Shown: positions 1 through 12,954, counted from the stretch's first letter. The stretch: DNA of 64,000 nucleotides from Atrina japonica (GCA_030159075.1 BROG01000528.1:102501-166500); one strand, 5' to 3'. The notes: a model not told the origin generated them from the sequence alone. A program made the numbers and translations.

Positions 1-1150
1 ACAGGTTCAAAATAAAGTTCACAAAAAGTCAAGTCATAAATGCCGTCTGTAAGCAAGCAGGTGTACCGAGTCATTTGTTTGTTGATAAAGGAGTATGTAC
101 CCACGGTATCTTAATTAAGTTCCGATATGCAGTGATTTACTTATAGTTGACCCTCAACATTGGCTACATTTTGTACAAGTATAATTCAGTTATAAATATC
201 CAGGTCATATGCCCTGACGTACCAAAAACACAACATGAAAACCTTCTTACACAGGTAACATCATATAGGTGAACACACCTGCCAGTTACTACATGTCCCA
301 GGTAAAATCCCTCTCTCACAGCATTTGAATCACCAACAACTATGTATATTCTCTCGAATGCATGAAAAATATCTTTAAGATGTGGATAGAGAACGCTTAA
401 TGTTAAATAATTCCACTGCAAGGTAAGAGGACGCGAACAGAAGATGGGTTAATTTAAAACTTCACATGTTCGTAAATTCCCATACTCTTGACACGCTCTT
501 CTCGGCTAACAATGACTATGGACGGTAACACAGTGTTTTAATATGCAACACAAACATACACCGAATTCTCGTCTTTTTAAGTCGATTTTTATTCTTTTTT
601 CTCTTTGTGATGCACCAATATTTTCTTTAATGTTCTCCGGGCACCTTGCGTGATCTCTTTTATATATTATGTTTTCCGCGTAGTTGAATTATACCATTCT
701 TATCTAAGTGTGGAAGAAAAGTGATAACAGGCTTTGAAAGCCTGTGAGAGGATTAAGATATATCATGTTTGTAAACTTAAATCTACAGACTGAAAAAGAC
801 CGGCGCGTGACACTTCGCTCACAGACTAAATAAATCAACAAATAATAACAATCGCTTGTTCTCCACAAGAGATTTCGAGAGTGCATGCACTCTATGCGCT
901 GATCTACTGAAATCTGTAAAATTCTTCCCACTCGTGAAAACACTTGTTGAATGTTTGCACTTGACCGATGTCCACTACAAACAGGTATGTTACGAGAAGA
1001 ACATGACGGCGTAAACTCGGACACATCCCAACGCTGTAAACATTCCGGTCAGCGTATCATAGTTCGATCATACAAGAAGTGAACGAGACTTGAACAAATT
1101 CAAGCTCGAGTGCTGTTTTATCACTGTAGAGACGAAAGCACATGTAAAAC
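1..1150. other. No supported gene
   Basis: I see no recognisable gene here. The minus-strand frame 421-164 follows an acceptor-like CCTTGCAG and could be an isolated exon, but its translation matches nothing I know and it has no convincing donor. The minus frame 1024-704 is also unrecognised. Confidence 0.5.
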
Positions 1151-1154
1151 GGTC

Positions 1155-1310
1155 CTTAGACTTAGCCCTGTGCAATACTTGGGTCTTATAGATTAGACTT
1201 AGCCCGTACAATGCTTGGAACAGATTTAGACTTCGTCCTGTACAAACCCGGGTCTAACCGATTCTATAAATAACAGTCATCAGAATTAGTTCTGTACAAT
1301 ACTTGATGTG
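1155..1310. repeat. Imperfect ~50-bp tandem repeat
   Basis: Three to four diverged copies of a unit reading roughly 'agacttagccctgtacaat' followed by 'acttgggtct'. The unit occurs near 1158, 1196, 1226 and, more weakly, 1280. No coding potential is seen. It runs directly into the next minisatellite. Confidence 0.6.
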
Positions 1311-1338
1311 GCAGGGTTTATAGCTATAGAGGAAATTA

Positions 1339-1690
1339 CCTCTAATAACAGACCTCCGATATAGCTAAAGTCCTCGGGTGTTATGGGGTCTGAGATATCA
1401 CCTCTAAATAATAACAGTCCTCCGATATAGCCACAGTCCTCGGCGTTATGGGGTCTGAGATATCACCTCTAAATAATAACAGTCCTGAAGATATAGGCAA
1501 CAGTCCTTGGGTGTTGTAGGGTCTGATATATCAACTCTAAATATTAACAGTCCTCAGATATAGGCAACAGTCCTCGGGTGTTATAGGGTCTGAGATATCA
1601 CCTCTAAATGATAACAGTCCTGTAGATATAGGCAACAGTCCTCGGGTGTCACAGTGTCTTAGATATCAACTCTAAATAATGACGCATATC
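1339..1690. repeat. Minisatellite, ~65-68 bp unit, ~5 copies
   Basis: Copies start near 1339, 1401, 1466, 1534, 1601 and 1669 with 'cctctaaataataacagtcc'. Each continues with 'gatatag', 'cagtcctcgggtgtta' and 'gggtctgagatatca'. Unit length drifts between 62 and 68 bp, and sequence differs by small substitutions and indels. It is non-coding as far as can be seen. Confidence 0.85.
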
Positions 1691-4600
1691 TAAGGCAAAT
1701 AAATCGAATTCACCCGGAACTTCTAGTTGTTGACAAAATAATTTTAAAAAAGACGTTCACAGTTAACAAATTACTGTTTCAAATCGGATGTGTTTCGTAA
1801 AAATCGAGACGATCCTGAAATCGGTTGTTTGACAACAAAAATGTTCTTTCCCTCAGCCGTGTACTTTGTGTGCACTTCCCTATGTGTAAGTATTCAATAC
1901 CTAGAGATTCCTAACCGCCAGAGAAGATGCATGTTTACATACAATGTCAGTATTGTCTAAAGATAACTCCCTTGCGTAAAGACAACAGCGATAATTATCC
2001 TGTGATAGGCACAGTATGGTAACCTGGAATTATATCACATTCCGTAACAGCAGCTGTAGTTATTCTTCTCCTGATACTCTGTTTATGTTCTATATCTATC
2101 GTATCCCATCGTTAAGAGATGTAAATTGCCAAACAAACAGAACTGTCAATCAAGTATAAAAGTTGTCAATCAAGTATCGGGTTCATGTTCGTTGCATTTA
2201 AGTCCAATGACCGGTCCCAGTCCGAGATGTAGCAGTACCTCGGCCGTCCGCCTATAAATTCCTCGCGTCATGAGCGACCAGTGGCCCATTACTGTCAATA
2301 CGATCTAGTCTTAGTTCGTCGTAAGCTGACCTTTACTAATTGGCGTGGTAATATAAGATATTGAGCCTTCAAGTACTACAGAGACGGAGATTTCACACAG
2401 GCGAAATATTTACCGTATACATGTCCAGCGATATGTAAAGCTAAAAGCTTTGTGTCTCATTGATATAACTGACAAAGCCCTTGCATGTAAAACAAACCTA
2501 GCTAAGACATTGATATTTGATAAAGGAAGGGATTTACCTCCTTCACTCATCTGTGTTTTTGGATTTATTTTAACTGAATTCTTTCACGAAGAAGAATGAT
2601 ATTTGCTAAGTAGTTATACATACAACAGTGTCTAAGACTCGATAGCGTGAGGGAAGTTTTGTGCAATAGATCTTTTTTATTTCGTTGAAAAATTGCTGGG
2701 AATATAAATTCGTATTTCGTTTTTAATCCGAAGCAAGGATAATATTTTACAACGAAAAATTAAGCCGAATAATTCCTGGTTATTTTATTCAACTATTCTG
2801 AGTAATGATTTATTTTATAAAATTAAGTTTATAACTGGCCGAGTATATTCGCATCTAGGCTATAAATAATATTAAATTTTCGGGTTTTGATTCACAACGG
2901 TCGTGCGAATAGAATTTCGTGACATGACGGAAATCCGTTTAGAATGTTCGTGTTGGCATGCACGACGATCGTGCGAGTATCGATCCACTACCCCAATGTT
3001 TATCCAGATATCCTATCAAAAGTAGTTCCGCATGCGTCAATCGAAATCAAGTTTGCAGTTGTCGCAGAAACAATGATAATTTTCAATGTCCGGCCCATGT
3101 ATCATATTTCATTTTAACAGTTTCTTTAGTCTTCATTATCATATTTCTAATGTGAAACATGCATGCTGTAACGAAAGCACAAGAACGTTTATCACGTTAC
3201 CGTGTATTTGTCCAAGTTTTTCGATGTTTAAAAACCGCGATAGCGTTAGAACTAGTAATAAGAACCGGAGTCGAGATGGAATGCGTACAATGAATTGATA
3301 AAAGTTGATATTTTGATAAACTACATTTAGTGCGAGTTTCTTTTGGCACTCTAGCCAATAATTTATATCATTCGGAATTATTTTATTCGTCATATTCAAT
3401 TATACTTTTATTATATTGATAGATTTACTTGGTAAGAAGTATTATTACCTTCATATCAAAATAGCAATAATTAAATAGTCCTGTCGGGTTCGTAATTATA
3501 AGAATGTTTTAGTGGAGTGTCACAAGGAACTCTTTCCATAACATTGAAATAAAATATCTTATTTAAAATCTTATATGAGCACTACAATAGATGATTTCTA
3601 TTTATTTTTTTTTAAATACGTCGATTTCAAAATCCAGAAATACATAACGCTATAGTTAGCCAACAAGATACTACAAAATCCACAGTGAACACAACTTTTA
3701 CGCAAAGATTACCGTTGGGTTATTGTCAGTCTTGGGTGTGTATGGACCGAGAACTGTACTTAAATATCAAATGACACACTTTTAATTGCATCATCAATGT
3801 TCTTTCCATTTTCCTCACTATTCTTCAGGAATACTCATTGATCCGAAACGGGCTATCACCGAAGAATTTCTATTTCCGAGCGGCTGTTGTGATATACACA
3901 TAACCTACTGAAATGTGATACCCCATGTCATTGTAAACGTACACTCGTTAAACACAAAGTTTTGTTGATATTAACCTCGAAACGAACTCAACCAAACCGG
4001 AATCAACATTACCGGGGAAAACGTTGTGTAATATAGCATAGATCGGACAATAGATTGGTTAAAGCTGTCATCTCAAATTTTAAACAAATTAAATGAAAAA
4101 TAAAGATTTTTAAACATCTCCAGTGTTTTGCTTCTATTGGTCGCCATATTTGTGTTCAGCTTTCATAGTGAATGCGGTGAGGTGATTTACACGATTTGTT
4201 CGCAGTATTTAGGTCAAAGCGTTAATCAGACAAGCTAGAGGTCCCGCATTTGATTTCTGGTGACCAGGTAAAACTTTATACTAGAGATGATCTTAAAGTT
4301 TCCGGCTCAGTTAAAATTTGAATGTGGTAGGTACAAAAATAATAAAATAAAGATTTCTTAACAGAGGTTTGTTATCATGACACTTCACCTTAAAGTATTG
4401 ACGACGCCATCTACCGGCGATACATATAAAAATTCGGGTTCTTTAATTGAAGGTAACAATATTGCAGAACAAGCCTAGATCGGGTCCTTTATAACAGTGT
4501 TTATGCTAGCATACGATAAAGTAACCGGTAATTGTACGTCCGTTCAAAACTTGTAGTAGGTGTAGTAATTGATAGAGCTGTCACCGTTGTTGTTTATAAA

Positions 4601-5335
4601 CACTTGTCACGTGATCAGTAAATATACATGGAGTAATTCCTGTCATGTCACGGCCATGTTTAGTGTTTTTTGCCATTAACGTGATTGGTCAGTCCAGACT
4701 ATATGTCTCCAACCTCTAGAACGTTGCTCGGTACGGACTAGTTTCTGGTCACGTGTTATGTACATTATTACATGTACTGGATTAATGTAAGCCTAATTAG
4801 CCGCTCAATAATGATATACTGGATATTTATGATATTTTTATATGTGCCGTAACTGTATTATCGACGTTTATTTTATCTTGTGCAGGTTGTGACATGACAT
4901 CTGTGACCTTTGTGTAATGTCGATTTATTACATATGAAATGCTCATTGAAGAGAAATATCTAAAGACCAGAAGAAAAGATATCTGCATTACACTACAGTA
5001 AGCAAACACACAGACAACAGCGAGTCTAAAGTAGGTTAAAAACAGGGGTCGCAGGTTAAATTTTGACACAAAACAGTAGAACTACGGTAATTCAAGGTAA
5101 CTGTTTTAGCTGCACATCCCCAATTCGAATAGCCCAACCATGATCATTGCAATAAATTCATGAAAGGAAAAAGGAGAGAATCAGAGACGGAGCGGGGCTT
5201 GAATTATTCCAGTCACTATTGTTTTGGTTTTAGATAGAACCCGGATGTCCCACTTTATATTCGTTGACTTAAACATTGCCCATTCTCGTCATAAAGCAGA
5301 ATTACGTGTAAAATATTTGTGATAGTCTTGTACTG
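1691..5335. other. AT-rich intergenic or intronic DNA
   Basis: No exon I can defend. A plus-strand frame (2958-3155) ends in a cysteine-containing stretch followed by a hydrophobic tail, and an AG acceptor-like site lies at 2941-2942. It could be a terminal exon, but I recognise no family and rate it weak. Confidence 0.45.
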
Positions 5336-5475
5336 GTGTAAATTTAATTTTTACCACGTGGGTGTTAATTGCAATTTGCCGGATGGGTGTAAAATTCAAT
5401 TTACTGGGTGGGTGTGAATTGATAATTTACCGGATAGATGTAAATTTTGCCACTGGGTACATTGCCAATTTACAA
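5336..5475. repeat. Short degenerate tandem repeat
   Basis: Four to five ~30-bp units in which 'gggtgtaaat' alternates with 'caatttaccgg'. Copies are diverged. Confidence 0.55.
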
Positions 5476-5479
5476 CATG

Positions 5480-7057
5480 ACAGACCCTTCTATTTCAAAT
5501 AAACTCCTAACGTTAATTAACCAATTCATTAATTTACCTTATTTTATTTTTATATTTATTAATTCCAATCACATGCATTTATTTCTGTATTCACTTATAT
5601 AACGTAATATATTTACATAACGCAAAAATTGTAAGTAAGTAACTCGTACATCTGACATATTTATAAAATTTATTAATTTTTACAACACTTTAATATTAGG
5701 ATAGCTAATACAAACATCTATAATCATGGAAACTGTCGAATGTTTCTATTAAAAATGGGCGTTTTACATTAATGGCGTTGCTCCTGTTTACTGAATGAAT
5801 TCGTATACGGACACGTAATTTATGTAAAGTTACTTTATTTAAAATTTCAACAGTTTATTACTTGTTTACAATTACAAAGACATAAAAAAACATAAAACGG
5901 TCTGGAATGAAACCCTCTACCCGAACTGTAAATTTATCAGTTTTAATTAATTTAAATGCATTATTATATGCTGTTCCCGTTCAATGTATTCGCAGTTACA
6001 GGTATTTAATGAAATGCGACAAAAATTGTTTTACAACGATGTAAGCGACCTGTTACCTGTCTGTAATATGAAATATTATTTTATGCAGATGACTGTGTCC
6101 ATTTTCATACCTTAGTTTTATATATGGAAGACTCATAAATTACTTGTCTAGAAAAGTAACGCTTCATCTGGCGAAGGTGGTTGTTGCACGCACTCTAAAT
6201 GCAAATTCTAAGCATACCTATGTTCCACTTACATACATTTATTCCATATTACAGTATAAACAGCGTAATTTTAATGTAACTTTCATTGTTACAATATTGT
6301 GCAAAATCTAGTAAACACACAAAATCGATGCTGCAACTGGACTTGTTTGTATATTGATAGCATATATTTGTAAATTAATAATGCCAAAATTTTTGCTCAT
6401 TTGAAGAAAACGTCAGAAGTACAATGTTAGACCTCATACTGAAATTTTCAGTATCGGACGCATTTAATTTATTCATTCAGTTCACATGAAAATCGTAAGG
6501 ATGACTCAATTTTGTTTTCAAATCATCGGATGAAAAATTGTCAACGTGTTTCCTATTTAGTTTACAGGCGACTATATACTCAAAATGATTAAATAAATGT
6601 CGAGCTTGAGTATCGGATAAATATGGTAACTTCGGTCCCAGGACATTACACGCTAGTACAGTAGTAGATTAAGACGTAGTAACTCGAGCTAACGGAATCT
6701 AACCAGATATTTTATTACTGTACAATTGTTTTGTGTCGCAGTAAGGCAGCTTTATGAGTATCGAGTAACCAATATAAGCTGTCCAACAGCCGATATAGGA
6801 AAGATAAGAAACACTCCAAGTGACCTTGTACAAATACATTGCCATCATTACTGTTTCGATATCAGTGCTCTTGTTACTATCAGTATCAAGTAGTTGACTT
6901 TGTTATCGCATATAGTAATTATATTTCTGTGGGTGCGGTGCGCATTTCATATTACCTCTACTCTGTAGACTGGTCTCCTGTCCCTCAAATGATAAATAAT
7001 TAATGTTTAAAATAACAGATCAAGGATACTCGAGTGTGTTCACAAATAAACGTTTAC
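5480..7057. other. AT-rich DNA without recognised features
   Basis: I see no gene, RNA gene or clear repeat in this stretch. All open frames are short. Confidence 0.5.
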
Positions 7058-7068
7058 AAGCTTATATA

Positions 7069-7246
7069 TCGGATGAGACAGTAAAAACGTGTCACAGTAG
7101 GTGTCGGCACATTGAAGAACCCTCACTGCTCAATGGTCGCAAGTGCCGAGCATGGGCCAAAATTTGAAGCCCTTCATCGGCATTTGGTGACGTCTCCATA
7201 TGAGTGAAAGATTCTTGAGTTGGACGTTAAACAACAAAACAACAAA
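7069..7246 (+). mobile_element. 5'-truncated SINE with target-site duplication
   Basis: The body matches the 3' two-thirds of the SINE at 8656-8933: 'ggatgagacagtaaaa', 'aagaaccctcactgctcaat', 'gtgccgagcat', 'ctccatatgagtgaaagat' and 'gacgttaaacaac'. The tRNA-like head is missing. The 11-bp sequence aagcttatata flanks both sides (7058-7068 and 7247-7257), a target-site duplication typical of LINE-mobilised retroposition with 5' truncation. Related tRNA-derived SINEs with this conserved tail are common in molluscs; I cannot assign the subfamily. Confidence 0.88.
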
Positions 7247-7744
7247 AAGCTTATATAGGCGGTATCTACAGAGGTCTGGTCGATCTATGAGGGAATTGAA
7301 TAAAATGTGTAAAACTTTTAGAAAAAAATTATACTTTTGAATGCAAAATTCTTATAGATGTACATATAATGTGTATGATACAAAAGGAGTGAATTGCACT
7401 CAATTTACGTACAACTTGAACTACAGCAGTATATTTTTACAATCTTTTGTTGTTAATTATGCATTCCAATATTTGTGTTGCACTTGAAAGGAGAAAATAA
7501 AGAACTCTTGTGTAGATTGGTTTACTTTTCACACCGACATTAGCTGAAGTATAACTTCGTAAAACAATTGTGAGTTTTTATGTAAAAACTGTCATCAGTA
7601 ACGCAAAAGCTGTTTTTTCATGTTTGCTTGTATTATTCTTACAACAGGTGGCGCTTGTCAATCATAAGGGATTACTTACATTTCATTACACCATCCTGTA
7701 TCTGTCTATCTGACTGGAGCAATGATCGGAATGTGCTGGTACTA

Positions 7745-7935
7745 AAGAGAGAGAGAGAGACTCAATCCGTAGTGAATATCCCCTGTTGTTCTATATAGTA
7801 AACTTGTATTCGTTCTATACAATAAGTGTACCCTAGCTGTCGTTCTATACATTAAGTGTACCCTTTCGTTCTATGCAGTAAATGTATTCTATCGTTCTAA
7901 TCAGTAAATCTACTCTATCGCTCTCTCTGTCTCTC
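7745..7935. repeat. ~34-bp tandem repeat flanked by GA and TC tracts
   Basis: About four copies of 'cgttctatacagtaagtgta' plus a 'ccct' or 'ttct' linker lie between 7787 and 7918. A (GA)n tract (near 7749) precedes them and a (TC)n tract (near 7920) follows, so the array is bracketed by complementary dinucleotide runs. Confidence 0.7.
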
Positions 7936-8535
7936 TGAAATATAGGAAGGGGCTTACGGTATACATAGTACGTATTTTTATTTATAGGTTTTGATCCATA
8001 AATATTTGATCCCACAAACTTGACATTCTGGAAATGTCAGTGACAGTATTTGAAACTAAACAAAAAATAAATTGACATTTAATCCATTCCAGATTCTTGC
8101 GATAAAATCATCTCGGATAATCTATCATATTTGCAAATGACTTGCCAAAATGTACATAATTTTGTTGGCCCACCATCGCACTGATCCACTTAGAAAATAG
8201 AAATAGCAGGAAAACAAAATATCAGACATTCCAGATAGTATGAAGTGGATGGTATAATTATATACGCATTAAAGAAGTCAATTTGTTGTGGTATGCTAGT
8301 AATCAACTGTATTTGTCTTATTCCTCTTCTGTTTTACGACATTCGGTGACATCTGATCTTTACCACATAAATAAAGACGGAAAAATACGATATGTAATCG
8401 ATATATCGACCCACTGTACAACTTATTGACGAGGCACTGAACTGTCCAGGGACGTTTTATGAGGGTTATAAAACTTAATTAAAGGTTAAATTACTGCGCG
8501 AAGGAGGTAAATCAAGACTTCGACCATTGTAATTC
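7936..8535. other. No recognised feature
   Basis: AT-rich sequence without a usable open frame or visible repeat. Confidence 0.5.
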
Positions 8536-8539
8536 ATAT

Positions 8540-9520
8540 ATTCCTGAGAGACAAACGTTGCCATAGTGAAATAGTCACATCACCAGGCAAACAAAAATAA
8601 ATCTCGTCATTCTAACTATTGTTTACTACTTTAGTTCTTTCAAAAATCCTCTTGAGTCGGTCTGGCACAGTCGGTAGCGCGCTCGACTCTTGATCGTAAG
8701 GTCGTGAGTTCGGGTCCAGCCGGCGGCAGGTTCGTTTCCTGTCCTTCGGATGAGACAGTAAAAGCTGAGGTCCCGTGTCGCTGTAGGTGTTGGCACGTTA
8801 AAGAACCCTCACTGCTCAATGGCCGTAAGTGCCGAGCATAGGCCTAAATTTGAAGCCCTGCATCGGCATTTGGCGACGTCTCCATATGAGTGAAAGATTC
8901 CCGAGTGGGACGTTAAACAACAATAAACAAACATCAAAAATCCTCTTGACTCTGACAGACAGACAAATGTTGCCAAAGTGATATAGTCACTCCACTCTGA
9001 CAGATTAATGTTGTCATAGTAATATAGTCACTTCACTCTGACAGACTAATGTTGCCATAGTGAAATAGTCATTCCACTCTCACTAATAGATGAATGTTGC
9101 CATAGTGAAATAATCACTCCACTCTGACAGATTAATGTTGCTATAGTGAAAAAGTCACTCCACTCTAACAAATTAATAACGCTATAATGAAATATTCACC
9201 CCACTCCGACAGATTAATGTTGTCATAGTAAAATATAAAGTAATGTTGCCATATTGAAATATTCACCCCACTCAGACAGATTAATGTTGTCATAGTAAAA
9301 TATAAAGTAATGTTGCCATAGTGAAATATTCACCCCCACTCTGACAGATTAATGTTGTCATAGTAAAATATAAAGTAATGTTGACACAGTGAAATATTCA
9401 CCCCACTCTGACAGATTAATGTTGACACAGTGAAATATTCACCCCACTCTGACAGATTTATGTTGCCATAGTTAAATATTCATCTTTCTCGACAAACTGA
9501 TGTTGCCATAGCAAAATACA
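8540..9520. repeat. Minisatellite, ~40-47 bp unit, interrupted by a SINE
   Basis: The unit reads about 'ctctgacagattaatgttgc' then 'catagtgaaatagtcactcca'. A first diverged copy lies at 8547-8580, and the main run spans 8949-9510 with over ten copies. Between about 9210 and 9400 a longer composite unit (with 'atagtaaaatataaagtaat') repeats three times, so some copies formed a higher-order period. The SINE at 8656-8933 lies between the left outlier and the main array. Confidence 0.82.
8656..8933 (+). mobile_element. Full-length tRNA-derived SINE
   Basis: The head contains RNA polymerase III promoter-like boxes: an A box around 'tggcacagtcggtagcgcg' and a B box 'gagttcgggtcc' near 8706-8717. 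A conserved central and 3' domain follows ('cacgttaaagaaccctcact', 'gtgccgagcataggcc', 'gacgtctccatatgagtgaa'), then the tail 'gacgttaaacaacaataaac'. A perfect 16-bp target-site duplication, tcaaaaatcctcttga, flanks it at 8640-8655 and 8934-8949. This is the best-preserved copy here. The 3' domain resembles SINEs widespread in bivalves; naming a subfamily would need a Repbase comparison. Confidence 0.93.
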
Positions 9521-10064
9521 CTGTCTAGATTTCGTCAGATCTGATATTTTGGTCAAGACTGCCGCCCCGTCAATATACTGAGCGACCCGTTTACGAAATT
9601 AACGCCCCTGTCACAAATTGACGATTTAGCCAGCGTATACCGACGTATAAAGAATTTGGTTAATACGCTGGCATGCGTCTGTTAAGTTATTTATCAGTAT
9701 ATGTCAGTGTTAAATGTCTGTACAACTTCACTTAAGAAAGTAGAATTATATCAATAAAACTACATATCAAATTACACGGTTTTACAGGTAACGACACGCT
9801 TCCATTATTCCAATGAAAGTTAGGACTATTTTTTCATTTGTCCTTGGAAAGAGATTGATGTAACTGATGATATAAAATCACATTTCAATAGAAGCACAAA
9901 TGTATTAAATGTCCCAATTACGTCTGTCAGCTGTTGTTAACATTGCAGAGTTTATTTTAGGACGACCTAAGACAGGTGCTCGGTAGAAAACGTGTCATGG
10001 AAGGAAAAAAAAACAGAAGGTAGTAAAACAGATACGAATGTTGAAATCAGTGTCAATAACTAAC

Positions 10065-10068
<4 letters not shown>
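9521..10068. other. No recognised gene
   Basis: Mixed sequence with no open frame of note and no repeat beyond the end of the preceding array. Confidence 0.5.

Positions 10069-10125
<57 letters not shown>
10069..10125. repeat. (TC)n microsatellite
   Basis: An uninterrupted run of about 28 TC dinucleotides. Confidence 0.98.
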
Positions 10126-10129
<4 letters not shown>

Positions 10130-10320
10130 CGCCTGTTTATATTGTTATCGTGCATTCTATAGTAGGCCTAGTTAAACGCATCGAGAAACAATAAATTAAT
10201 CTAAATACAAATATATTCGAGTGTAAAAATGAACACGTGCTGTTATCAAATTTATAATATACCAGTATGTGTCTGGCAAGGGATTCGATTGACCTATATC
10301 CCTAACCACAGTGACATAAT

Positions 10321-10473
10321 TACAGTAACCTCGTTATCTCGAAGTTGTCGGGACCAAGCAAAAAGTTCGAGATAAACGTGTCCTCGAGTCAAAAGGTCTG
10401 TCACTACATGTAATCCTGATTCCTCTCGTGAGCATCTCTGTAATTTCCAGAATAGCCTACTTGTAGGCATATA

Positions 10474-10554
<81 letters not shown>

Positions 10555-11174
10555 ATGGTTTCAAGACGTTTGTCTCTTATCGTCAGTATATGTGCCAGCT
10601 GACAGCGTCAAAAACAATGTGTTTTGTCAAGCAATAAAAAGGTATTAATTATGTTTGAGTATTTATTTCTTAATACCCAACGGAATTGGCAACTAAATAT
10701 CACTCACATTTTTATAGGCACGGTCCATGCTGCTTTCTAGATAACGGAAGTGTCACTATCATTATACATTTAAGAACGGGAAGTCTAAAAACGAATTATA
10801 GAAAGTAACCTTGGCCATATACATTTAAGATCGGGGAGCAAAATTTGGTGAACATTTTTATTCATTCTATGCACGATAAAAACGATACAGAAAACATGTT
10901 TGCTCAGCACCATTCATATCATCACAATAATTTAATCACGATGTATAAAATCACGATGTATAAACAAATAACTTCTAGATAACTGGTCAATTTCTCATTG
11001 AAACTAAACATCGGGACCATGCTTAAACATCGCCATTAGCGGTTCTCGAGTTATCGGGTCTTTTTTATAGTAAGATATTAAGATATAGAAGGAAAACTTC
11101 GAGATAACCGCGCTTGATTTCGAGATAATCGGGTAAATCGAGATTACCAATCTCGACATAACGTTTTGACTGTA
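10321..11174. mobile_element. TA-flanked inverted-repeat element (Tc1/mariner-like MITE, tentative)
   Basis: The left end reads TACAGTAACCTCGTTATCTC. The right end, read on the other strand, begins TACAGTCAAAACGTTATGTC, so both carry a TACAGT-type terminus and a TA that could be the target duplication. Internal motifs 'tctcgaa' and 'cttcgagataac' recur inversely. There is no transposase frame, and an (AT)n microsatellite sits inside. Non-autonomous Tc1/mariner-like elements have this form; the family is inferred. Confidence 0.6.
10476..10547. repeat. (AT)n microsatellite
   Basis: About 36 AT dinucleotides inside the preceding element. Confidence 0.97.
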
Positions 11175-11212
11175 ACTGACGACAATGTCCCTTAAATTCG
11201 GGTGAAATGTTA

Positions 11213-11395
11213 TATAGTGAAACTTGTATATAAAGACCCCCTTAGGGACACAACAAAACCAGTCTTTATAGGAAGGTGGTCTTTATATTGAGGTTGATTT
11301 ATACACAAATGGTACTACTAGGGACAGCAAAAAATCAGTCTTTGTGACCAGGTAGTCTTTATACACAGGTGCCCAATAAATCAGGTTTTACTGTA
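11213..11395. mobile_element. Short TA-flanked MITE, ~180 bp
   Basis: The left end is TATAGTGAAACTTGTATATA; the right end on the other strand is TACAGTAAAACCTG, followed by 'gtataaagac'. The block 'tctttatag' or 'gtctttatac' recurs inside. The TIR and TA target fit the Tc1/mariner-like MITE pattern, and the element at 43482-43627 has a similar terminus. Confidence 0.68.
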
Positions 11396-11575
11396 TATGG
11401 TCACCAATGTATCAGACAATCCCTAAAGTCAGCGCAATACAAAATAAAATAGATACGTCGTGGCACATAGAAGGTGATTAATTGTGAAACCATCAAACAT
11501 CATAGATTTTGATACAAGGACGAAAAGCACTTGGCTGGAAAATCAGAACAATTTATTAAACGAAGATGCAAATCC

Positions 11576-12032
11576 GCAATCTGTTACACAGAGTTGTCGG
11601 TCCTTGTACTTCCAAACAATCTCTGTCAATATCTAACCCGAATAATCCAGTCATTATATTTCGCCTACTTCGATTAGCATTGGTGGGGTGTTGACCGGAA
11701 GAGGGCACTGTAATCATTACAGTTAGTCAATGTCTCGATTTTTGACAGATTTTGGCAAAATATAAATATACTCTAGATTTTTCTCCTTATAAGCTGTTTG
11801 CTTTCTTCCATAAATATTTTGTTTTGACATAAAATATAATATTATTTGATGCGCAAATACTTTCAACATTGGCTATAAATATAGACTACATTTTATAAAA
11901 ATTATCCTTACTCTAGGTAATTTGGTTTTTATACATTCTATGGATTATATGACCTCATGTTTTGTGACTTCTAGATGTTGATAGAGATTGATCAAGCGTG
12001 CAAGGACCGACAACTCTGTGTAAGAGATTGGC
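11576..12032. repeat. Inverted repeat (foldback-like) with ~60-bp arms
   Basis: The left arm (11576-11640) contains 'cagagttgtcggtccttgta' and 'aatctctgtcaatatcta'. The right arm (about 11970-12030) carries the reverse complement: 'tagatgttgatagagattg', then 'caaggaccgacaactctgtg'. The core has about 330 bp of AT-rich sequence. No transposase is present. It may be a foldback or MITE remnant; the open frame at 11998 is partly the arm itself. Confidence 0.7.
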
Positions 12033-12039
12033 AAATCAG

Positions 12040-12950
12040 AAAGTGAAGAAGGGCTCTGTCCATTGCTTACTTCAAGCACCTGGGCGGAATTCTCTTCAAT
12101 ATAACTTGTATGTAGCTAGTATTTCACGCGGTATCAAATCTCCATTGGTTTCACGTGGTGACATGACATTTATACAAGCAAATCAAGTCACATTCCGGGG
12201 TTTTTGATTTTTGAAATTTCCATTAGAAAACGACTCCTTACGAACGAAAATGAAAGATTAAACAAATTTCCGATTCATTAATGGAGTTAGTTGTGGGGAT
12301 TCCGTAGGAATTCTTAAATTTACCTTGGTGCACGAGTGATATAAATGGTGAGCTTGATTCATCACAAGAGTACTATTCCGGTACAGTCTCAGCACATGTT
12401 GTAATTGAATGTACCGGGGCAGGAATTAGTCATTTCAAAAAAGTCGTTAAAATATACACGATTCACATCAGTTTACGGTTAAACTGCTTGTCCAGGAGAA
12501 TGTTCCAGAGCATTTGATTGGTGTTACACTTACTCGAGTTGTCCTGGACAGTGAAACGAACACGCTCATCACGTGACCGGCAACACCTTACCAGTTGTGT
12601 ACAGTGTCTCCCACGATTAATTAACTAATTAGTCATAGGATTTTAAAAATACAACGAAAGTTCATGCGAATACCCATTAAGAGAGAACAGAAAAGTTTAT
12701 TTATGGACATTACTCCCCGGAATTTGCTTTTAAATACTTTGACTATAATAGGCTTGTTTGTAGTCAACGGAGAAAAAATCCACCGAATAATTGGATTTTA
12801 AATTATACATCTGTCAGTTCTTGATTCATCAACTGTGTATTGTTACAAAGGAAGTTAGAAAGATAAACGATCGCAACAGCAAAGTGTCAATGAAGCCTCG
12901 GTCGTAATGTTCTTAAATATCTGATGTACTGGACGACGTATTGTGTTGTA
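12040..12950. other. No recognised gene
   Basis: No exon or clear repeat. The sequence borders the satellite that starts near 12955. Confidence 0.5.
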
Positions 12951-12954
12951 CGAG

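Noticed and set aside
164..421. 85-codon minus-strand frame with an acceptor-like site before it
   Set aside because: No homology recognised, no convincing donor and no neighbouring exon; could be chance.
1339..1690. A CRISPR-like array
   Set aside because: Repeats are contiguous minisatellite units without unique spacers, in animal DNA.
8656..8730. A functional tRNA gene
   Set aside because: The tRNA-like head lacks a full cloverleaf, is joined to the SINE body and is flanked by target duplications.
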